Made by a program: the position numbers and the translations under genes | The notes under the pieces: generated by a model | What the model was told of the DNA's origin: nothing | The model's input: the letters and a program-made list of their open reading frames with translations, nothing else | Database searches by the model: none | Shown: piece by piece, positions 1 to 8,668 of the stretch | Layout: every line of letters starts with the position of its first letter | Position numbering within the stretch: position 1 is the stretch's first letter | Source of the DNA: Marinobacter maroccanus | GTDB taxonomy: Bacteria > Pseudomonadota > Gammaproteobacteria > Pseudomonadales > Oleiphilaceae | Assembly (NCBI RefSeq): GCF_002933275.1 | Contig: NZ_PSSX01000001.1 | Span: forward strand, 62,001-126,000 | Reading direction: 5' to 3' | DNA length: 64,000 nucleotides

Positions 1-753
1 GTCCACGAACCCCCGGTGTCGAAAGCCTTCGCGTTCCAGCATATGCCGCGCCGCGCGCGTGTCCTCGTGCACCTGGCCAATAACCGCCCTGGCTTCACTG
101 GTCATTTGCCGGGTATACAACGGTTTGGCGGGAATGAACTGTTCAATGAAGCCACTCTGGCCGCAGCCGGCCAGTTGTGTTGCCGACATGAAATCCAGAT
201 CCGCCACATGATGCTTGAGCCAATCCCAGAATGGAGATTGGCCCGAAGAATCTGAAACACCGCGCATTTCTGCGATCACTGTGTCTGCGAACCGCTCCGG
301 GTGCAGGGCCATGAAGAGAAAACGCACCCGGGAGAGCAGTTTGCCTGCATTGGACCGGCGAAATTGGGGCCGGAGGTACAGCGAACAGACCTCTGTGCAA
401 CCCGTGTAATGCTGGCAACGGGTCAGGCTTTCCTCGGTATGACGCTTCTGTCGATCCTCCGCGTGGTGAACGACGGCATTGCGGCGGAAATGGACGAGCG
501 GGCGGGAAACGCCCGCGGCGGCCTCAATACCGGTGGTGCCCATAATGTCACCGGTCGTACTGTCTTCCAGCACGAAAAGATAATGTTCATCACGGGGCTT
601 CGTCACGGTCCGTGCGAAGCTTTCGACCGAGTGATCAATCTTGCGACTCAGGGCATCGCGATCCGGCATCAGTGAGGTGAAGCCGGGTCCGGATTCATAG
701 GCGATCTGCACCAGGGCATCAAGATCCTTTGGGGTAATCGGTCGAATTAGCAT
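1..753 (-). CDS. astA: Arginine N-succinyltransferase (AstA), C-terminus cut by window edge
   Basis: The reading frame on the minus strand is open from the ATG at 753 to base 1 (251 codons) without a stop, so the last part of the protein lies outside the window. The translation begins MLIRPITPKDLDALVQIA and carries AstA-family stretches such as FVLEDSTTGDIMGTTGIE, CSLYLRPQFRRSNAGKLLS and VIAEMRGVSDSSGQSPFW. AstA transfers succinate from succinyl-CoA to arginine, the first step of the cytoplasmic ammonia-producing AST catabolic pathway. The family is usually about 340 residues, so roughly three quarters is visible. It is divergent from an Lrp/AsnC regulator, a plausible controller. Confidence 0.9.
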   Translation of the reverse strand, partial: MLIRPITPKDLDALVQIAYESGPGFTSLMPDRDALSRKIDHSVESFARTVTKPRDEHYLFVLEDSTTGDIMGTTGIEAAAGVSRPLVHFRRNAVVHHAEDRQKRHTEESLTRCQHYTGCTEVCSLYLRPQFRRSNAGKLLSRVRFLFMALHPERFADTVIAEMRGVSDSSGQSPFWDWLKHHVADLDFMSATQLAGCGQSGFIEQFIPAKPLYTRQMTSEARAVIGQVHEDTRAARHMLEREGFRHRGFVD

Positions 754-870
754 GGCGAGCGTCCTGAGCATTGTTTCGGCTCAGTATGAAAGTCCTGGAT
801 GCCAAATTGCAGCTGCATAATGATCGAAATGATCTACAATTAGTGCAAATTGAAAAGAGGTTTAAGCAGA

Positions 871-1299
871 ATGATTGGTGCCCAGGATCAGAAGCTGTTA
901 ATGCTGCTGAGGCAGAATGCCCGGGCCAGTATCACTGAGCTGGCGAAGGCCATGCATGTATCCCGATCAACGGTACAGAACCGCATTGCACGTCTGGAAG
1001 CCAGCGGGGTGATACGGGGCTACTCGGTGCAGTTGGGTGGGGAATTCTCTGCCAGACAGGTTGAGGCGCACGTGTCTATCAAGGTTTTCCAGAAGCTGAC
1101 CAGCCGGACAAACGCCTCACTGGAGGGAATCAGCCAGGTGTCGCAGCTGTTTTCCGTAAGTGGAGAGTACGACCTGATTGCCATCGTTGAGGCCCAGTCA
1201 CTGGAGGAACTGAGCGCCGTGCTGGACGATATTGGCAACTTGGAAGGGGTCGAGCGGACCAACTCTGCCGTGGTCCTCGAAACCCGGTTCCGGCGCTAG
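871..1299 (+). CDS. Lrp/AsnC family transcriptional regulator
   Basis: A 142-residue protein with an N-terminal winged-helix DNA-binding domain (about residues 3-60, including ITELAKAMHVSRSTVQNRI) followed by an AsnC/RAM-type ligand-binding ferredoxin-like domain (about 70-140). The ATG at 871 is preferred over an in-frame TTG at 850 because AGAGG lies 10 nt upstream of it. Members bind DNA as oligomers and respond to amino acids. Divergent transcription from astA, with 117 nt between the starts, makes control of arginine catabolism a reasonable inference, but no ligand can be read from the sequence. Confidence 0.88.
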   Translation: MIGAQDQKLLMLLRQNARASITELAKAMHVSRSTVQNRIARLEASGVIRGYSVQLGGEFSARQVEAHVSIKVFQKLTSRTNASLEGISQVSQLFSVSGEYDLIAIVEAQSLEELSAVLDDIGNLEGVERTNSAVVLETRFRR

Positions 1300-1314
1300 G
1301 CAGGCCCGAACAGA

Positions 1315-1422
1315 TCAGGAGCCCAGCATTCCTGCGTAGGCACTGTAGAAAAAGGCACCCGAACCCAGAAGAATGATGCCCCAGGCGGGAAAGATCAAAA
1401 ACGAACGCTTTGCTTTGCTCAT
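1315..1422 (-). CDS. Small single-pass membrane protein (35 aa)
   Basis: An open frame on the minus strand encodes 35 residues starting MSKAKRSFLIFPAWG, or 37 from an ATG six bases further upstream at 1428. A basic N-terminus is followed by one hydrophobic segment (about residues 8-30) with many Gly, Phe and Ala residues, typical of a single-pass small membrane protein. A GGA lies 8 nt before the ATG at 1422. It converges with the Lrp gene, ending 15 nt after it. I do not recognise a family, and coding status rests only on composition and start context. Confidence 0.45.
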   Translation of the reverse strand: MSKAKRSFLIFPAWGIILLGSGAFFYSAYAGMLGS

Positions 1423-1638
1423 GGCCATATCCAAGTTGCTCGGAAAGTAGATTCACACTCTTCACAGTAGCCCAAACTTGACAAATGTTACGAAAAATTT
1501 TGAGGAACAGTTCTCGGACGAGGATTAATTTGCCAATTGCGAGGGCACTAATTGCTATTGAGCGGGTCTGAAATGACGCTAGTATGAACAGGAATTGCAA
1601 ACCTGAACGTAAAGTACAATAACAAAAAGGAGCCGTTT

Positions 1639-3321
1639 ATGGCGGTAGACCCCCGGAAGCAGACCTCACTCCATTGCCTGTATTACTGGGCAGAGGAAAC
1701 CCCTGACAACGTTTACCTTACTCAGCCTTACCCGGATGGCCGTGTCGAAGATATCACCTGGAAACAGGCGGCCGACCAGGTATCCAGGATGGCCGCTTAC
1801 CTGAACAGCCTGGAACTGCCCGAGCCCAGCAACATCAGTATCCTGGGCAAGAACAGTGCGCACTGGATCCTCGCTGATCTGGCGATCTGGGCGGCGGGCC
1901 ACGTTTCGGTGCCGCTCTATCCCACGCTCAACGGCGACACCGCGGCCTATGTTCTCGAGCACAGTGAGGCGAAGCTGCTGTTCCTTGGCAAACTTGATGG
2001 CACCGCGGACGGCTGGAACGACATCAAGAACCATATTCCGGACGATCTGCCACTCATTTCCCTGCCCATGTCGCCGCGGGACGATACCCCCAAATGGCTG
2101 GACATCATCGCGGGCCAGGAACCGGCAGAACCAAAATTGCCGGATCCGGACAACCTCGCCACTATCGTCTATACCTCGGGCAGCACCGGCCGTCCCAAAG
2201 GCGTAATGCACAGTTTTCGCACCATGATTTCGGTGGCCGACGGCCTGCAGCAGCTGTTCCCGGTTTCCTCCGAAGAGCGCATGCTTTCCTATCTGCCCCT
2301 GGCTCACGTGGCAGAGCGGGCGGCGGTTGAAACGCAATCCCTGTATTACGGTTTCCATCTCTATTTTGCCAATTCCCTGGATACCTTCCAGGAAGACTTG
2401 CAGCGGGCAAGGCCGACGCTGTTTTTCTCGGTCCCTCGCCTGTGGATGAAGTTCTATCTGGGGGTTAACGCCAAGCTGCCGCCCAAGAAGCAAAAGTTGT
2501 TGTTCAATATTCCGATCATCAGCGGCCTGGTCAAAAAGAAGGTCCTGAAACAACTGGGACTGGATTACTGTCGGGCGGCCCTTACCGGAGCTGCGCCGCT
2601 GTCAGCGGATATCGTCAACTGGTATCGCAACCTCGGGCTGGAGCTGCTGGAAGTGTATGGGATGTCTGAAAACTTCGGGTATTCCCACGCCAATCGACCC
2701 GGACAAGCGAGGGCTGGTTCTGTGGGTATGGCCAACCCAGGGGTCGAACACCGGATCGGCGAGGGCGGTGAAGTGCAGGTGAAAAGCCCCGGGCAGATGC
2801 TGGGCTATTACAAGAATGAGGAGAAAACCAAAGAGGACCTTACCGAAGACGGCTTCCTGAAAACTGGCGACATGGGGGAAATTGACCGGGATGGTACTCT
2901 CCGGATCACTGGCCGGGTAAAGGATCTGTTCAAAACCTCCAAGGGCAAATACGTGGTCCCGGTGCCCATCGAGAACCGCTTCAATCATCCCAAGGCCGAA
3001 GTGGTCTGTGTCGCCGGTGCCAACCAGCCGCAGCCCTGCCTGATGGTACTGCTTTCCGAAGAAGCCAGGGGTGAACTGGAAACCGGAGCCGATCGTGTTG
3101 AGCTGGAACAGGAGCTCGCGGCGGAACTGGACGCGGTGAATGGCGAGTGTGAGTCCCACGAAAAAGTGGCCTTCGTGGTGGTGGTTCGGGAACCCTGGAC
3201 CATGGAAAATGGTATGCTGACGCCGACCATGAAGATCAAGCGGAATGTGATAGAAGATTTCTACAACCGGAAGATGGACGACTGGTTCAGCCAGGAGAAG
3301 AAAGTCGTCTGGGAATTCTGA
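1639..3321 (+). CDS. AMP-dependent long-chain acyl-CoA synthetase-like ligase
   Basis: A 560-residue adenylate-forming enzyme with the ANL-superfamily P-loop YTSGSTGRPKG near residue 180, the VYGMSENFG adenylate-binding motif near 340, TGDMGEIDRDG near 410 and GRVKDLFKTSKGKYVVP near 430. These match the long-chain fatty acyl-CoA synthetase branch, which activates free fatty acids with ATP and CoA in the cytoplasm. The C-terminal stretch LTPTMKIKRN is the usual catalytic-Lys end of the family. The start is supported by AAAAAGGAG 7 nt upstream. It appears monocistronic and is followed by a strong hairpin terminator at 3373. Exact chain-length preference cannot be read. Confidence 0.9.
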   Translation: MAVDPRKQTSLHCLYYWAEETPDNVYLTQPYPDGRVEDITWKQAADQVSRMAAYLNSLELPEPSNISILGKNSAHWILADLAIWAAGHVSVPLYPTLNGDTAAYVLEHSEAKLLFLGKLDGTADGWNDIKNHIPDDLPLISLPMSPRDDTPKWLDIIAGQEPAEPKLPDPDNLATIVYTSGSTGRPKGVMHSFRTMISVADGLQQLFPVSSEERMLSYLPLAHVAERAAVETQSLYYGFHLYFANSLDTFQEDLQRARPTLFFSVPRLWMKFYLGVNAKLPPKKQKLLFNIPIISGLVKKKVLKQLGLDYCRAALTGAAPLSADIVNWYRNLGLELLEVYGMSENFGYSHANRPGQARAGSVGMANPGVEHRIGEGGEVQVKSPGQMLGYYKNEEKTKEDLTEDGFLKTGDMGEIDRDGTLRITGRVKDLFKTSKGKYVVPVPIENRFNHPKAEVVCVAGANQPQPCLMVLLSEEARGELETGADRVELEQELAAELDAVNGECESHEKVAFVVVVREPWTMENGMLTPTMKIKRNVIEDFYNRKMDDWFSQEKKVVWEF

Positions 3322-3372
3322 TTTCCTTTCAGTTTCCTGGTTCTTTCCACCTTCTTTCTTGCGTTCAAACGC

Positions 3373-3409
3373 AAAACGCCGGTGGCTCCCTGGGAGCCAC
3401 CGGCGTTTT
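3373..3409. terminator. Bidirectional hairpin terminator
   Basis: An 18-nt inverted repeat starting AAAACGCCGGTGGCTCCC is followed almost immediately by its exact reverse complement, ending in TTTT on both strands. It lies between the convergent acyl-CoA synthetase gene and the small gene at 3475, and fits a rho-independent terminator serving both. Confidence 0.85.
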
Positions 3410-3474
3410 CAAATCCTTATGTTCTGTTCTCAGCCTGAGCGATCTCCTCGCTCATGCCAGATTCGGCTGCCGCT

Positions 3475-3669
3475 TTAGTGGCCGCCCTGCATCTGGCCCA
3501 TGTCCGGAGCAACGTTTGCTGCTTTCCGGTTAAAGTTCCGCATTTTACGGCTGAAAAACTGTACCGCCTGCTTCGCCGCAGCACGGGTATACTGGCGCCT
3601 GACCTCAGCACTGTTGTGGAGGATACTGGACGGCAGCGGGTTTACGGTTGCGATATGGTTCTGAGTCAT
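3475..3669 (-). CDS. Small basic hypothetical protein (64 aa)
   Basis: A 64-residue protein starting MTQNHIATVNPLPSS, preceded by a very strong ribosome-binding site (AAAGGAGGAAGG, ending 4 nt before the ATG), which is the main reason to accept it. The middle is rich in Arg, Lys, Ala and Gln (RRQYTRAAAKQAVQFFSRK). No family is recognised. In the +1 frame just downstream, a second open stretch (MSEEIAQAENRT, ending at 3417) looks like a possible continued C-terminus, so the present stop may reflect a shifted end. It lies divergent from the LysR gene, with 148 nt between. Confidence 0.6.
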   Translation of the reverse strand: MTQNHIATVNPLPSSILHNSAEVRRQYTRAAAKQAVQFFSRKMRNFNRKAANVAPDMGQMQGGH

Positions 3670-3817
3670 AGCGCCTTCCTCCTTTTTAACGGGTGTATTA
3701 GTTTGGGTAGGTAGATTAGTTAGGGATCTACCTTTAATTTAAAAACGATTCTAAGGGTTCTTATTTGCAGTTTGAATACGTTAAAATCCGTACTCACGTT
3801 GCAAATATGCAGTAACT

Positions 3818-4717
3818 ATGGATTGGGATTATCTTCGATACATAAGGGCTCTGGCAATAGGCGGAACGCTTGCCAAGGCCGGAGAATTACTGGGTGTGCA
3901 CCAAACCACAGTTCTACGGCGACTCGACCAGATGGAAGAGTCGATGGGTGTGCAGTTTTTTGAACGCAGCCGGGATGGATTGCAGCTCACCCCGGTGGGT
4001 GAGACCGCATTCAGGGAGGCGGAACGGCTGGCCGTCGAGATGGAAAATCTCGAGCGCAAACTGGTCGGGCAGGATTCGGCACCGGTGGGGAAGGTAAGGC
4101 TGGCGGCAGAAGACGCCATGATGAACGCATTGCTCAGCCCGATCCTTGCCGAGCTGGTTCGGGAATTTCCGGACATAGAGCTGGAAACCCTGACCGACAA
4201 CGACGTGGCCAACCTGAGCCACCGGGAAGCCGATCTGACGCTTAGACCTGAGAACAAGCCCCAGGCGACCCTGGAAGGCGAGCGGATTGCGGCCATCGAG
4301 TCCGCCGTTTACGGATCTGCCCGCTATTGCCGGCGGCACCGCAATATGGACATCGAGAACCACCCGGAAGGTTGCCTCTGGATCTTGCCCGATGAAACCT
4401 TCAGCCATCTGGCCACCGGCCGGTGGTATCGGAAGCACCTGAAGAATGTCACTTCCCTCATTCGCTGCAACAGCCTGCAATCCATGCATGCTCTGGCGAA
4501 AGCTGGTGCCGGTCTGGCCGTCTTGCCCTGCTATCTGGGTGAAGGTACCCGCGAACTCCGCCGTCTGTCTGACCCGCTGGAGGGTGAGAGCGTTGATCTC
4601 TGGCTGCATGTCAACCAGGACACCCAACAAATGGCCCGGGTCCGCATCGTCATGGAGTATCTGGTTGAACGTCTTCAGGCTCTGGAGCCTCAGTTGGAGA
4701 TTTCTTCAACGTTCTAG
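3818..4717 (+). CDS. LysR-family transcriptional regulator
   Basis: A 299-residue protein with an N-terminal LysR winged helix (about residues 3-62: TLAKAGELLGVHQTTVLRRLDQME and FFERSRDGLQLTPVG) and a C-terminal periplasmic-binding-like effector domain. Upstream, the 7-nt inverted repeat ATTTGCA (3763-3769) and TGCAAAT (3800-3806) flanks the likely promoter and could be an operator; that is inference. It converges with the transglycosylase gene, with only 6 nt between. LysR regulators usually control a divergent neighbour, here the small gene at 3475, but no effector can be deduced. Confidence 0.9.
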   Translation: MDWDYLRYIRALAIGGTLAKAGELLGVHQTTVLRRLDQMEESMGVQFFERSRDGLQLTPVGETAFREAERLAVEMENLERKLVGQDSAPVGKVRLAAEDAMMNALLSPILAELVREFPDIELETLTDNDVANLSHREADLTLRPENKPQATLEGERIAAIESAVYGSARYCRRHRNMDIENHPEGCLWILPDETFSHLATGRWYRKHLKNVTSLIRCNSLQSMHALAKAGAGLAVLPCYLGEGTRELRRLSDPLEGESVDLWLHVNQDTQQMARVRIVMEYLVERLQALEPQLEISSTF

Positions 4718-4723
4718 ACAGCG

Positions 4724-5440
4724 TCAGCCACAAAACGGCCAGAACTGGTACCAGCGCCAGCACTGGAATTCCTGCTCGCAGGTTTTGAGTTGATTGTCGT
4801 AGCGGAAAGCCCGGCTCTGTACCCGGGCGGCCAGATCCATGACGGCCGGCTTCTGTTCGAAGCTCCTGCGGGCGTATCCGCCCCGGCCCTCATGGTAGGC
4901 AAGATACAGTTCCCTGGGCGCCGAATAGGAAATGCCCAGCTGTCGGTGGCTTAGCTGGTTGTACCAGCCCACGAAATCAAGCGCGTACTCCATATCGGTT
5001 CGCACCGTAAACCAGCCCTCGCCGTTGGCCACGAGATATTCGCTCCAGGCCGGGTCCAGGGCCTGGGCATAACCGTACGCTGTTGTGGGCCTGGTCCACG
5101 GAATAAAGCCCCAGAGCAGGGTGCGTGGCGGCCGGGCATGGCTGCGGAACGAGGATTCGTAATAGACAAACGCCATCTGGGTGGCGATGGGCGTGCCCCA
5201 GCGTTGCTCGGATTCGTTGGCGTAGTCGTACCAGACCGGGTGCTCCCGGAAGATTTCGCAGACGTTCTCCGGATTCGCCGGGGGATCTGGTGCCAGCAGG
5301 CTGAAGCGCAGCGTTGCCCAGGTGCCCATCAACAAACCCAGCAGCGGGAGCCCGTACCATCTGGCCCGGCTTTTCCAGATCTCCAGAGTCGTGCGCCGAC
5401 CTCTGCTTTTCCGGCGAGGTCTTTTTCGTATTCCTACCAA
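4724..5440 (-). CDS. Lytic transglycosylase (SLT-domain)-like membrane protein
   Basis: After a basic N-terminus (RKRPRRKSRGRR) there is one membrane segment (YGLPLLGLLMGTWATL) and then a lysozyme-like SLT domain with YYESSFRSHARPP, where the Glu is the probable catalytic acid, followed by TTAYGYAQALDPAW. This suggests a periplasmic, membrane-anchored peptidoglycan lytic enzyme. I place the start at the TTG at 5440 because GGAG lies 7 nt upstream; an in-frame GTG at 5512 would add 24 residues (262 total). The C-terminus is rich in Trp, Cys and Phe. It is divergent from the DUF2059 gene. Confidence 0.75.
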   Translation of the reverse strand: MVGIRKRPRRKSRGRRTTLEIWKSRARWYGLPLLGLLMGTWATLRFSLLAPDPPANPENVCEIFREHPVWYDYANESEQRWGTPIATQMAFVYYESSFRSHARPPRTLLWGFIPWTRPTTAYGYAQALDPAWSEYLVANGEGWFTVRTDMEYALDFVGWYNQLSHRQLGISYSAPRELYLAYHEGRGGYARRSFEQKPAVMDLAARVQSRAFRYDNQLKTCEQEFQCWRWYQFWPFCG

Positions 5441-5530
5441 ACCGTCATCTCCGGCACCCAGGGATTGCTTGCTGCATGCATCACACCCATGGCATAAGGG
5501 AATCAACGACACGTTCGGGATGATAGGTAA

Positions 5531-6361
5531 ATGACGCGATTTCCCCTAATTAAACCTCTTTTAGTCACAGCCCTGCTAATCACCGGTACTGCCCAGGCGG
5601 CACCGGATGCCCGCCAGGTGCTGTCAGTATCCCCTGTTGACGACATCGTGGCCCGCTATCCGGCCATGATGAGCCAGGGCATACGTGAAGGGCTGAAACA
5701 GAATGGCCAGCTTCCGCCCATGGTGGCTAATACCATCGGCAACATTGTCAGCAGCGGTTTCAACTCCGTGGATATTGAGCAGCAGATCATCAACGATCTG
5801 CAAACCAACCTCACCGATTCGCAGCTCCAGGCAGTCCATGACTGGTACGAGACCCCTGTGGCCAAAAAGATTTCTTCTGCTGAGATCGCGGCTTCGGAAC
5901 CTTCTGCCTGGCAGAAAATCCAGGCGAGCGCTGCGGAACTGAATAGCCAGTACAAGGGCACTCGCAGAGCGGAAATGTTCGACCGGTTTGATCGGGCGGC
6001 CCGGGCAACAGAAAGCGCGGTGGATACCACAATCGCCGTCCAGCTTGGGCTGGCAACCGCCATGGCGGCGTTCAGCAGCGATTCAGCCAATTATGAACAG
6101 CTTCGGCAGCGCATTGAAAGCCAGCGCAGCATGCTCAGGGGCGTCGTTGGCCAGCAGGTCTACGACAGCTATCTCTATACCTACCAGAACATCGGTGCCC
6201 AGGAGATGGATCTGTACCTGCAGTTCCTGGAGAGCCCGGCCGGTTCAGCCTTCTCCAAGGTTGTGACCAACAGCATCCAGCAAGCCATAACCGAGCCCGT
6301 GGAAACCATCGGCAAACAGATGTCCCGATTTCTCAGTCCGGAATCACCAGGCGGTCAGTAA
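5531..6361 (+). CDS. DUF2059-type secreted protein
   Basis: A 276-residue protein with a clear Sec signal peptide (MTRFPLIKPLLVTALLITGTAQA, cleavage after AQA near residue 24). The mature part contains a DUF2059-like helical block (LTDSQLQAVHDWYETPVAKKI) and a second similar block near the C-terminus (EMDLYLQFLESPAGSAFSKV), indicating an internal duplication of a helical hairpin. Function is unknown; the protein is probably periplasmic. A TAGG sequence precedes the start. It stands alone, divergent from the transglycosylase gene. Confidence 0.75.
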   Translation: MTRFPLIKPLLVTALLITGTAQAAPDARQVLSVSPVDDIVARYPAMMSQGIREGLKQNGQLPPMVANTIGNIVSSGFNSVDIEQQIINDLQTNLTDSQLQAVHDWYETPVAKKISSAEIAASEPSAWQKIQASAAELNSQYKGTRRAEMFDRFDRAARATESAVDTTIAVQLGLATAMAAFSSDSANYEQLRQRIESQRSMLRGVVGQQVYDSYLYTYQNIGAQEMDLYLQFLESPAGSAFSKVVTNSIQQAITEPVETIGKQMSRFLSPESPGGQ

Positions 6362-6506
6362 ATGCCCGGAGCTCCCGGTAGACCTGGTCACGCTTGCGGT
6401 CATAGCGATGGGGAAAGTGGAAGGCAATCAGTTGCCGGACCTGTGCCGCCCGAATTGTTGGATTATTCGTCGAGTGCAGTTTGTGCAAAGCGGGATTAGG
6501 GTCCAA
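6333..6506 (-). CDS. Doubtful small ORF (57 aa) antisense to the end of the DUF2059 gene
   Basis: A minus-strand frame of 58 codons from a TTG at 6506 reads as protein-like sequence (RAAQVRQLIAFHFPHRYDRK, then YRELRAFTDRLVIPD). An AGGAGG sits directly against the TTG, leaving no normal spacer, and no ATG is present, so it may be a remnant of a larger gene. It overlaps the last 29 nt of the DUF2059 gene. This is the only candidate content of the 178-nt gap before the M24 gene. Confidence 0.25.
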   Translation of the reverse strand: MDPNPALHKLHSTNNPTIRAAQVRQLIAFHFPHRYDRKRDQVYRELRAFTDRLVIPD

Positions 6507-6539
6507 CCTCCTTATTAAATGCGAGTGAGGAGCGTCTTT

Positions 6540-7721
6540 ATGGATTTCAATGCCTATCAGAAAGCCCTGTCCTCACAACTGAGGGGCCTGGAATGCCCGT
6601 TTCCGGAGCAGGAGTTTGCGGAGCGTCTGGCTCGTGTCCGGGATCGCATGGCACAGGAGGATTTTGGCGCCCTGCTGCTGACCGATCCTTCGGATATTTT
6701 TTACCTGACCGGTTACAGCACCTTTGAGGTGTCTGTGCATGTGGCTCTGGTGGTCACACAGGAGGACATGCTCTTGCAGGTGCCTTCCATCGAAATGGGC
6801 CCGGCCATGGTGACTACCCGGGTTGCGCGGGTCAGCGGATACCGGTGGGAGGGCATCGGTGAAGTGCTGGAACCGCTGGTGCAGGTTCTGAACGATGGCG
6901 TTGAAACGGTCGGCATTGATGCCTGGCACGGCTCCCTTCGCCAGGGGGTGCTGGAAGGCCTCAAGGCGAGAATGACGGGCGTACGATTTCTGAATAACGG
7001 TGGTTTGTTGAAGCTGATCCGGATCGTCAAGTCCGACGCCGAAATCCGTTTTCTGCGGGAAAGCGCGCGGATAACCGCCGAGGGTCTGAAGGCTGCTGTG
7101 GCCGCGGTCCGCCCGGGTATGACCGACAATGACATTGCTGCAGAAGGCTCCCGGGCACTGCTGGAGGCCGGCAGTGAGTTCATGAGCATGCAGCCCATTG
7201 TCGTTACCGGCCGGCGCAGCAGCGTGATCCATTGCAATCACAAGCGCACGGTGGTGCGGGAGGGCGATCCGGTGTTTCTGGAATTCGGCTCAGCCTGGCA
7301 CCGTTACACCGCACCAATGATGCAGACTGCGGTGGCCGGAGCCAGGCCCTCTTCGGAAATGCAAAAGGTTCACGACGGCTGCCGTCGGATTGTGGATACT
7401 CTCCTGGCGTCGGCCCGCCCGGGCGTCACCTTTGATCAGGCCGCCCAGGACGCCGAAAAGGCGCTCCAGCCGCTGGCAGGCGAGGTATTTTTCTCCGGGG
7501 TATTCGGCTACACGGTAGGCGCCCAGTTTCCCCCTTCCTGGGTGGAGGGCTCGGGCTTTATCGCCAGGGGCGGCAACATGGAGTTCCGGCCCGGCATGGT
7601 CTTCCATCTGCCTATCTGTTTGCGTATCCCGGGGCAGTGGGGCATTGGCTGTAGCGAAACCATTCTGGTTACCAAAAACGGAGCGGAGCCGATTACCGAT
7701 AACCCCTGGACGCTCGGCTAA
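6540..7721 (+). CDS. M24-fold hydrolase, ectoine-hydrolase (DoeA/EutD)-like, metal ligands mostly missing
   Basis: A 393-residue protein with a creatinase-like N-terminal domain (about 20-165, with LLLTDPSDIFYLTGYSTFE) and a pita-bread M24 C-terminal domain. It most resembles ectoine hydrolase-type members of the family. In classical M24 aminopeptidases the metal is held by Asp, Asp, His, Glu, Glu; here the corresponding stretches read FLEFGSAWHRY, TAPMMQT, YTVGAQFPPSW, FHLPICL and GCSETILVT, so only the last Glu is clearly retained. The ATG at 6540 is chosen over one at 6519 because GAGGAG precedes it at good spacing. The stop overlaps the convergent VanZ gene by 4 nt. The substrate is unproven. 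Confidence 0.8.
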   Translation: MDFNAYQKALSSQLRGLECPFPEQEFAERLARVRDRMAQEDFGALLLTDPSDIFYLTGYSTFEVSVHVALVVTQEDMLLQVPSIEMGPAMVTTRVARVSGYRWEGIGEVLEPLVQVLNDGVETVGIDAWHGSLRQGVLEGLKARMTGVRFLNNGGLLKLIRIVKSDAEIRFLRESARITAEGLKAAVAAVRPGMTDNDIAAEGSRALLEAGSEFMSMQPIVVTGRRSSVIHCNHKRTVVREGDPVFLEFGSAWHRYTAPMMQTAVAGARPSSEMQKVHDGCRRIVDTLLASARPGVTFDQAAQDAEKALQPLAGEVFFSGVFGYTVGAQFPPSWVEGSGFIARGGNMEFRPGMVFHLPICLRIPGQWGIGCSETILVTKNGAEPITDNPWTLG

Positions 7722-8668
7722 TCCAGTCGCAGATCTGACAGGTAAACGGTGCGCGGTTCGGGCAGACGAACGGCAAAGAGCCCCATTCGCCTGATCTGCG
7801 ACATGTCCATGGTCCGGCCATCCGGTGCGTTTTCGATGGCAGTCAGATTTTGCGTGAAGGTATTGAAGCCCGGCCCAAGGGTCAGACGCGTGTTGAAACG
7901 GTCATTGTAGGCATGGTTGCTGCGGTCATGAACCACGTCATTGATTCGCAGAGTGAGTGCAAGAGTTTCCGTTGAGGGATTGAACAGCGTTATGGTCAGC
8001 CTCTCGAAACCCCGCCAGTCAGCTGGCAGGTTATTGAGCGAGACCCCCGAGTAGGTGTCCGTGCCCAGATCGATCTTCAGGCTGTGCGGGTGATTGACCG
8101 CATGATCGGCGGAGACCGCCGGACTGCCCGTCCAGAAGGGTTCCGGGTTCTGATGACTGAAGTCATAAAGCAGGGGGAGCTGGTGATGAACCTGCCACTG
8201 TCGGGCCGCAACCATCCCGGTGGTGCCAAGCTCGAAACACAACAGCAGCGTGGCTGTTGCCGCAACCAGAAGCTGACGAACGGAGGTCTGTGGTCTTGAA
8301 AGAATCGCGGAGCGCCAGGCGATAATCAACCAACCGCCAATAAGATTGCGCAGCAGATCCCGACCGTCCATGTCGCGGTTGTGGTCGCCCTGGATCAGTT
8401 CGATACCAATTCCGACAGCCAGCAGTGCTGCGGTAACGACCAGCCAAAGGCGCCAGCCGCTCAACCACCGCCAGGGCCTGACGGCCAGTGTCAGCAACGC
8501 AAAAAGAAGGATGTGGCCAAGGTTCCAGGCCGACTTGAGCAGCGGCCCCGAGGCCCAATCCGGCCCGCCAACAAACAGGAAGGGCGCAATGAGCAGCGAA
8601 GCAGCACCGGCCAGCCATGGTAGTTGCCGGCCGGTGATTGGCATTCCCGGTATGAAACCAGGAATCAT
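7718..8668 (-). CDS. VanZ-family membrane protein with C-terminal beta-sandwich-like domain
   Basis: A 316-residue protein. The N-terminal half (about residues 15-155) has four or five membrane segments with the VanZ-like pattern KSAWNLGHILLFALL and ELIQGDHNRDMDGRDLLRN. The C-terminal half (about 165-316) is polar and contains LKIDLGTDTYSGVSLNNLP and FERLTITLFNPSTETLALTL, resembling a carbohydrate-binding beta-sandwich and probably lying outside the membrane. Its start overlaps the stop of ppiC by one base (TGATG), so the two are translationally coupled. Function is unknown; a role in cell-envelope glycans is only suggested by the architecture. Confidence 0.72.
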   Translation of the reverse strand: MIPGFIPGMPITGRQLPWLAGAASLLIAPFLFVGGPDWASGPLLKSAWNLGHILLFALLTLAVRPWRWLSGWRLWLVVTAALLAVGIGIELIQGDHNRDMDGRDLLRNLIGGWLIIAWRSAILSRPQTSVRQLLVAATATLLLCFELGTTGMVAARQWQVHHQLPLLYDFSHQNPEPFWTGSPAVSADHAVNHPHSLKIDLGTDTYSGVSLNNLPADWRGFERLTITLFNPSTETLALTLRINDVVHDRSNHAYNDRFNTRLTLGPGFNTFTQNLTAIENAPDGRTMDMSQIRRMGLFAVRLPEPRTVYLSDLRLD

